Assembly: GCF_020283565.1 (NCBI RefSeq)
Contig: NC_060060.1
Location: forward strand, 20,894,001 to 20,958,000
From: Trifolium pratense
Taxonomy: Eukaryota > Streptophyta > Magnoliopsida > Fabales > Fabaceae
Direction of reading: 5' to 3'
Length of the DNA stretch: 64,000 nucleotides
A model generated the notes under the pieces. That model saw nothing but the letters and a program-made list of their open reading frames with translations, did no database searches and had not been told where the DNA came from. The position numbers and the translations under genes were made by a program. Positions 57,901 to 64,000 of this stretch are shown in pieces; within the stretch, counting starts at the first letter, position 1; each line of letters opens with the position of its first letter.

Positions 57901-58275
57901 TTGTGGTATCAATGAGGAATACTGTTACCACATGGGGATGTCGTATTAAAGGACCAATATTTGTAGCAATGTTCAACCCATTAAGAGTGGTCATTGCACT
58001 TGGCTTGGGGGTGTTATTTTTAGGAGACAATCTTTATCTTGGAAGGTAAATAAATGCATCTAGGAAAACAAAATTGTGAAAAAACCATTTAAATTACCAT
58101 TTTTAATAATAATTGTTTTATTTATTGGTGCAGCATTATTGGAGCTACTATAATAGTTATTGGATTTTATGCTGTGATGTGGGCACAAGCTCAAGAGAAA
58201 CACATGATAAGTGAAAATAATTTTCAACCATCTTCTTTGGCTCCTTTATTGCAAAACAAAAGCATGGATCTCTAG
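51982..58275 (+). CDS. UMAMIT/WAT1-related EamA transporter copy D, 350 aa, six exons
   Basis: Exons 51982-52226, 52306-52419, 56806-57046, 57319-57477, 57894-58045, 58134-58275; 1053 nt, open, TAG at 58273-58275, all GT-AG. Two EamA repeats with MKSATKDGMSIYIF, YSSPTLSSAMVDLVPAF, SQAKVIGTLVSIGGAL, LIAEGNSNVWILRPDK. Exons 1 and 3-4 pair it with copy A (MVSEGA start, RPDK) rather than B and C. Exon 5 shows local changes (TWGCRIKGPIFVAMF). Intron 2 is 4.4 kb because of a Tourist element, a TRIM with a nested hAT, and a LINE fragment. Correct splicing across it is assumed. Role as for B and C. Confidence 0.88.
53261..53460. repeat. inverted repeat in intron 2 of copy D
   Basis: TTTTAATAAGACATATAATCG with TTAAATGCTCGATAT (53276-53325) is inverted at 53396-53445, with a loop of about 70 bp. 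GGTTAGGGTGTATTTGG is also repeated directly. Probably a decayed MITE. Confidence 0.6.
53685..54085. mobile_element. Tourist-type MITE (PIF/Harbinger), 401 bp, TTA TSD
   Basis: Ends GGCTCTGTTTGGTAA and TTACCAAACAGGCCC are inverted. TTA lies at 53682-53684 and 54086-54088. The interior is rich in AGCTTATAGC and CAGCTATCAGCTAG repeats. Confidence 0.82.
54438..55452. mobile_element. hAT non-autonomous element, 1015 bp, nested in the TRIM
   Basis: Ends TAGGGGTGTGCA and TGCACACCCCTA are perfect inverted repeats. Exact 8-bp TSD GTTGTAGC at 54430-54437 and 55453-55460. The arms carry AACCAAAT/ATTTGGTT-rich sequence. At 55086-55205 there is a GC-rich island unlike the rest of the element. Confidence 0.9.
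55086..55205. other. GC-rich island inside the hAT element
   Basis: About 120 bp rich in CCGCCGG and GCACCACC, with a direct repeat GGAGCACCACC. It sits between stretches of more than 80% AT. It could be a captured exon piece encoding Pro/Gly/Ala-rich protein, but no family is recognised. Confidence 0.6.
56098..56268 (+). repeat. LINE-derived block shared with 61018-61188
   Basis: TACTTGGTTGCAAGAAATTA through GAATTTGATTCTTTGAA is nearly identical to 61018-61188, where it continues leftwards into a longer LINE fragment. It marks the left limit of the duplicated segment in copy D. Confidence 0.8.
57726..57838. mobile_element. small MITE relic in intron 4 of copy D
   Basis: ATGCTAACATATGCCC at the left and GTTGTTAGCATTTTCC at the right are inverted. 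Similar in style to 6151 and 50105. Confidence 0.35.
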
Positions 58276-60543
58276 GTACCTCTGGTTTTGTAAGGTAGTA
58301 CGTATAGCCTAGTAGGGTATACTTAACATTGATAGAATTTTTGTTTGTTGCACTAAAAATGCAAGTGATACAAGCAACTCTTGTTTTTATTGAAAACAAT
58401 AAAGCAATTGTATATCAATGGATTAGTCAATGTTATCATGAAATAAAATAAATATAATTTATAAGAAGTTATTTAACAAAGTATTTGTCAAAAATAAAGT
58501 TATTGAGAAACACCTCCATAACTCGCTTTACTACCGCAATCTATTGTAACACCATCACAGTTCAGTTTGATCCATGCACCTTAAGGCGATCTCCACCTTA
58601 AATAAGCCAAGTTTATGCATCTCTAACTTCTACATGCATATGGAGAAGTTTTAGTTGAGCGATGATAATTAATTTTGTGTGTTCAATAGATTCTATGATA
58701 AAAGTCAATCACAACTAATTAAACGATGGTGTAAATTTATGGGAGTGTAAAAGCATCCACATATTACAGTCATTTGAGTTCTTTATATTAACCCCACTTA
58801 ATTTTTTATATTATTTCACACTTCTCAATTATTTTAACAACTCTTGCAGTAAAAAAAAAAAAAAAATTTAACAACTCAACTACATTTTTTAAATATTCAT
58901 ACGACTCATCAAAAACTTTAAAATGAGTCCACTAAACCCCATATAATATTCCAACAATGCTTTGTAGATATGATTTTAATTTATATTTTAATAAAAATAA
59001 AATGCTAAAGAACGTTATTAATTTATTATACAGAGCAACGGTGAAAGAAAAGAAACCCTCCTTTTTTTTTTGAAAGAGAAAATTAAAGAAACCCTCCTTG
59101 AAATATAAATATCCATTGTACCCTGAAATATAAATTCCAACTACCACGCATGATAGCAATTGTTTGATTTTGATTTCCTACATTCAAATTATCTACATTT
59201 AACTATTATTTAGGGTATTTTTAGTATTTTCAACACTTAATTAATATTTCTCTTTCTCTCTATTTTGTATTTAAGAAACTTAAATGAGAGAGAATTCGAA
59301 TCGTTAGATATTTTTTAATCATTCAACCGAACATACGAAATGGTGAAGAGGAAGATTAAACACGTGTATTCTCTCCGATCACTATTATAAGTAAAAAAAT
59401 TATTTTTTAAATTCATTAAAAAAATAATGTATCTGAGCTCTAATATAAACTAAATATATATTTTTTCAATGAAGCTAAAGAACAATTCTTTTCATTATTA
59501 GTGACCCGGAGGAATAAACTGCAGCGTGGGCCAACAAATGGAAGGCCATGGCTTTTTAACCACTCAAATTGAATATCAAACATTCAAACCTACGAGTCTT
59601 CATATTCAAATCCATTTTAATAAAATTCTTTGTAGAAATTATTTTTCCTCTGATTTTACTTATTTTCGCTGTTAAATTTTGAATTATCGGATTTATTTCT
59701 CTTAATATGGTTAATACAAAAAAATCGACCTTAATATAAAAAATTGACCAAAAAAATAAATAATTTTATACTGTCAATCAATTACAATTCACAACAATGT
59801 TTTTCGTCACGTCACCCCACTTAACCTCACATTCTAAAAATTAATATGACATGGAAGATTGAATCATTCTAATTGGATATCCGTATAAAATTAAATTAGC
59901 GCTGCTCATTAAATATTTTTTTTCTTGCAAAAACCCAAAATTAAAGGATGTATTTCCATGGCTATTTTGAAATCCTCCAATTATATCATTAAAGTGTGAT
60001 GTAGAAAAAAGTAACTTGACGAAAATAATTAATATTATATGACAGTGTAAAGTTAATTTATATTATGGTATTCTATATTCTGTTCTTTTTTTTAAATCAG
60101 TCTTTTCTATGGTAATTGTTTAACTCAAACTTAGCAGCATGTTTTTTTATTTATTTATCTTGCAATTTATATTTTATTTGACATTATAAAAATATGTATA
60201 GGGCTAATAAGAAATTTTTCATGTATGTATACAAAATTATCAAATATTGTTTTCCGACCTATTAAAAATAATTATACTTTTTTAGTCGTTACAAATTTTT
60301 CTTGCAAGATAAAATTTTAGTCTCTATTATTAAAAAAAAAAAATTAGAATATGATAAAATCTTTAAAATAGGTTTACACTAACTTAAAAAATTAGTCGAC
60401 ATAATTTTAAAATTGAAGGATAATTGAACAAGTTTTGTATCAGTATACATGCGCAAGGAATATAAAACTGATCATATATTAATTTTTGTAGAGACTGAAA
60501 AATAAAATTTTGTTATGGGGACGAAAATGAAAGCTTAATTATT
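58276..60543. other. 3' flank of copy D, first copy of the duplicated segment
   Basis: Matches 61419-62785 with several indels (shared GTAGTACGTATAGCCTAGTA, GGCCAACAAATGGAAGGCCA, GTTATGGGGACGAAAA). A Stowaway-like relic (CTCTCCGATCACTATTATAA ... AGTGACCCGGAGGA) lies at about 59375-59515 and is absent from the second copy. No gene. Confidence 0.65.
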
Positions 60544-60559
60544 TTAGGGTGGGGGGTTG

Positions 60560-61130
60560 GAGGGGAGGCGTCAGTGTGGCGGAGACAGGCTTTACTTCAC
60601 CGTGTTTTTTTGTAGGACTATTTCTCCGATAGGTGGCAGTATGGCATCTTGATCGTGTTAGAGGCTATTATGTTCGTGGTGTTTATCCGTTGCTGACTTC
60701 TCAGGAGTCTGTTACTTTGGATGCAGTCAAAGATGTACTTTGACATAAACAGGTTCTCCCGAAGGTTTCTATTTTTGCGTGGAGAGTCTTCGTGACAGGT
60801 TGCAAAAAAAAACAAATTTGGTAACTCGTGACATTATCTCTTCAGACGCTTAGATTTGTGTTTCCGGGTGTGGCGTGTTGAATCAACTCAACACTTGTTC
60901 CTCTCAAGTAGGTTCTTTGGTTCTCTTGGGCGCTATAGTTCGGTCGTGGATTGACGTTACGTTGGTAGACTCTCAGTACCTTTCCGATCACTTTAAAAAT
61001 TCAGAGAAGTCTTTACTACTTGGTTGCAAGAAATTAGTAAATTGTCGGATTCATAAGAAATCTTTTACAACATAAAATAATTATTCGTGTTGCTCGAGAT
61101 ATAGTGTGGTGGACTATAACAACATGGTGA
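60560..61130 (+). pseudogene. LINE ORF2 C-terminal fragment (RT zinc-binding region)
   Basis: In two shifting frames the plus strand reads RGVYPLLTSQESVTLDAVKD, PKVSIFAWRVF, NLVTRDIISSDA, ICVSGCGVLN and then LGAIVRSWIDVTLVDSQYL. This is the zf-RVT tail of plant L1-type LINEs (S-VRGVYRLLTS...WH...P-KVS-FAWRLL-DRLPT-NNL-RR-I...C--GC...E---HLF--C). Several stops and frameshifts; no RT core. A truncated, dead insertion. The run at 60875-61075 is part of it. Confidence 0.75.
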
Positions 61131-62785
61131 CACAACGTTGTACATATTTGAGTTTCTTAACTATTTATTTTTGAATTTGATTCTTTGAAGGTAAATAAAT
61201 GCATAAAAAAAACAAAATTGTGAAAAACTATTTAAATTACCATTTTTAATAATAATTGTTTTATTTATTGGTGCAGCATTATTGGAGCTACTATAATAGT
61301 TATTGGATTTTATGCTGTGATGTGGGCACAAGCTCAAGAAAAACACATAATAAGTGAAAATAATTTTCAACCATCTTCTTTGGCTCCTTTATTGCAGAAC
61401 AAAAGCATGGATCTCTAGGTACCTCTGGTTTTGTAAGGTAGTACGTATAGCCTAGTAGGGTATACTTAGCATTGATAGAATTTTTGTTTGTTGCAAGTGA
61501 TACAAGCAACTCTAATTTGTTTTTATTGAAAAACGATAAGCAATTGTATATTAATGGATTAGTCAATTTAATCATCAAATAAAATAAATATAATGTTTAT
61601 AAGAAGTTATTTAACAAAGTTTTTGTCAAAAATAAATGGCTTGTTTGTTTCGGATTTTTTTAAAAATAGATTTTATATTATTACATAATTTTGTATAATT
61701 TTTTTTTATAAAAACTTTAAATAAAAATTTTATTTGAATAATTATTCTTAAAAACTTGGATTTGGTTGAATCATTGAAAAATATCTACCGATTCGACTTG
61801 TACTGTAAACTGAAGCCTTAGACCACACAGGAAAAGGACGCGTGGGCCAACAAATAGAAGGCCATGGCTTTGTAACCACTCAAATTAAATATCAAACATT
61901 TTAATTCAGAACTGATCCCCGAATCCTATTGAACTGATAGTGAAAAACCAAAATAAAATAAAATAAACCATTTTAATTCAATTCTTGGTAGGAATTATCT
62001 TTTGTCACATTTTATTTATCTTGTAGTTAAATTTTGAATTATTGAATTTCTTTCGCTTGTTAGGGTTAATACAAAAAAATTGATCTTAATATAAAAAATT
62101 AACCAAAAAAATAAATTTAAATTGATAATTTATTTTTTATTTACAAAAAAACCAAAATTAGTTGATGTATATAGATGGCTATTTGGAAAATCCTCCGATC
62201 ATATAATTAAAGCGAGCCGTAGAGAAGAATAACTTGAAAAAAAATAATTAATATTAAATGACAGTGTAAAATTAATTTATATTATCGAATTCTATATTCT
62301 CTTCTATTTTTTAAATCAGCTTTTTCTATGGTAATTGTTTAACTCAAATTTAGCAGCATTTTGTTTTATTTTTTTATCTTGCAATATTTTAATTTGACAA
62401 TATAAAAATATGTAATAGGGCTAATAATATTTTTTTCATGTACACTAAATTATCAAATTTTGTTTTCCAACCTATTAAAAATAATAATTATACTTTTTAG
62501 TCCTTACAAAATTTTCTTGCAAGAATTTTAGTCTCTATTAAGTCAACTTATATTCTTGGATGACTTTTTGCAAAAATAAAATTAGAATATTATAAAATGT
62601 TTAAAAATAAGTTTACTCTAACTTAAAAAATTAGTCAAAATTTTAAAATTAAAGGATAATTTAACAAATTAATTTTGTATCAGTATACATTCACAAGGAC
62701 TATAAAACTGATCACATATTAATTTTGTAGAGACTGAAAAATAAAATTTTGTTATGGGGACGAAAAATAAAGCTTAATTATTTTA
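61018..62785 (+). repeat. second copy of a segmental duplication of the copy D 3' region
   Basis: Corresponds to 56098-56268 joined directly to 58045-60543. The join at about 61188 reads TTCTTTGAA|GGTAAATAAATGCAT, the first part as at 56268 and the second as at the exon 5 donor of copy D, with GAA as possible microhomology. Exons 3-5 are thus missing here. Confidence 0.85.
61277..61418 (+). pseudogene. copy E: isolated last exon of an EamA transporter
   Basis: 142 nt nearly identical to exon 6 of copy D, with intact acceptor GCAG and TAG. It encodes the last membrane helix and tail (IIGATIIVIGFYAVMWAQAQ). No exons 1-5 precede it, only intron and LINE sequence, so no functional product is expected. 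Product of the partial duplication. Confidence 0.92.
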
Positions 62786-62978
62786 TAGAAATTAAAAGAA
62801 CATTTAATCCCATATAATAATATGCATAAGTATAAAAATAAATTAAATACTAAAAAAAATATGTCTAGCGGAAGATGTTAGGCTGACAACATGACGAATC
62901 AATGTTGTGGGAAATACTAATTATCACACTTCAAATAATACTATGTCTGATTCTGAACTCCAACAGAGATATTTTATA

Positions 62979-63472
62979 GGCAGAATTACACCGATAGTCC
63001 TTTATCTTATTTATTTGTAACACTTTAGTCCTTTATCTTTTTTTCGTAACATATAGGTCCTTTATCTATCAAAATATGCACAAATTAGTCCTTTTGTCAG
63101 TTTTTTCTATTAAAAAACACTAAAATAATACCTTTATTAATAACTTTAATTTTTAAAATCTATTTTAATTAAAAACCCAGAAATGCATAAAGCCATAAAT
63201 TTTATGAACATCTTCTTCCTTCCTGATGTTCATCATCTTTATCCTCATGTTCATCCTTATTCCTTAAATTAAAAAAGAAAATGCTCATCCAAATTGCTTG
63301 CATATCTTCTTCTAAAATAAAAATTTAAAATCCTCAAATTCAATTGAAAGAAATAGGGCTTAATAGTGAAAGGAAATTAGCGAATTTCCATCTATCCTTC
63401 AAAGTTCAAATTATTGTTTCCGAGCAAAACCATTGTATGATTGTTAAGTTAGATATGCAACTGGAAACTACA

Positions 63473-63567
<95 letters not shown>

Positions 63568-63933
63568 AACTTAGATCTTCAAGTGGAACCAAATTTCCAG
63601 AATGTTTTTGTTCTTTTTCTTATTTTGGGTTTATGTTAATTTTTGTGTGTGTGTTGGGATTATATGAAAATGAAGATAAATTTCTGGGATTGTATGAAGT
63701 TGATGATGAAGATGAAGAGCTAATGACGAATTTCTGGGTTTTTAATTAAAATATATTTTAAAATTAAAGTTATTAATAAAGGTATTATTTTAGTGTTTTT
63801 TAATAGAAAAAATTGACAAAAGGACTAATTTGTGCATATTTTGATAGATAAAGGACCTATATGTTACAAAAAAAGATAGAGGACTAAAGTGTTACAAATA
63901 AATAAGATAAAGGACTATCTGTGTAATTCTGCC
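62979..63933. mobile_element. Mutator-type element, 955 bp, 9-bp TSD
   Basis: Arms of about 200 bp starting GGCAGAATTACAC, with repeated TAGTCCTTTATC units, are inverted with few differences. Exact 9-bp TSD TATTTTATA at 62970-62978 and 63934-63942. The central 530 bp are noncoding, contain a long (TA)n run and short repeats of TCATGTTCATC / GATGATGAAGATGAAG style. Confidence 0.88.
63476..63563. repeat. (TA)n microsatellite inside the Mutator element
   Basis: About 44 TA units; the open frame spanning it is an artefact. Confidence 0.97.
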
Positions 63934-64000
63934 TATTTTATATATATATATATATATGTTTTCTCATTAGAACTAATTCTTTTTACATATGCAACAGTGT

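Noticed and set aside
58157..58399. Minus-strand open frame repeated at 61300-61578
   Set aside because: Antisense to exon 6 of copies D and E; duplicated only because the exon is.

Overview
This is a stretch of plant nuclear DNA. It is AT-rich and full of transposable elements, with intron-containing genes that use GT-AG splice sites. The protein families present (UMAMIT/WAT1-type EamA transporters, a CYP89-like P450) and the style of the repeats suggest a legume, most likely Medicago or a close relative. The species assignment is inference from memory of such sequences, not something read directly from the window.

Layout. Positions 1-2843 hold the 3' part of a Ty1/copia retrotransposon with an open integrase-RT-RNase H frame and its 3' LTR. 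Positions 7614-12047 hold a complete, very young copia insertion on the minus strand: two 355-bp LTRs identical by eye, a 5-bp target-site duplication (TSD) and an uninterrupted 1163-aa pol frame, but no gag. From 12 to 21.9 kb there is no convincing host gene, only small elements: an LTR fragment, a C-rich foldback element, a Mutator-type MITE, a SINE, a TRIM, and a MULE relic carrying the tail of a transposase. A single-exon P450 lies at 21898-23445 (minus).

From 24.9 to 61.4 kb there is a same-strand tandem array of UMAMIT/EamA genes with identical six-exon structure (coding exons of 245, 114, 241, 159, 152 and 139-142 nt). Copy A (24929-28867) has a 2-bp insertion in exon 1 that breaks the frame. 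Copies B (34578-40673, 349 aa), C (44720-47195, 350 aa) and D (51982-58275, 350 aa) are open with good splice sites. Fragment E (61277-61418) is only the last exon, left by a partial tandem duplication of D. B and C share promoter and protein features and form one pair; A and D form the other. The copies probably encode plasma-membrane or tonoplast amino-acid/auxin-type exporters, and their overlap in function cannot be judged from sequence.

The introns and spacers of the array hold most of the mobile elements: Mutator-type elements with exact 9-bp TSDs, one of which carries a helicase fragment in its loop (Pack-MULE like); hAT elements with 8-bp TSDs; a hAT nested in a TRIM; a Tourist and a larger deleted PIF/Harbinger element; a Stowaway with a paralogous empty site; a candidate Helitron; SINEs; a solo LTR; and a LINE fragment. 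No tRNA, rRNA, CRISPR array or prokaryote-like system is visible. The novelty here lies in element structure and gene-array evolution.
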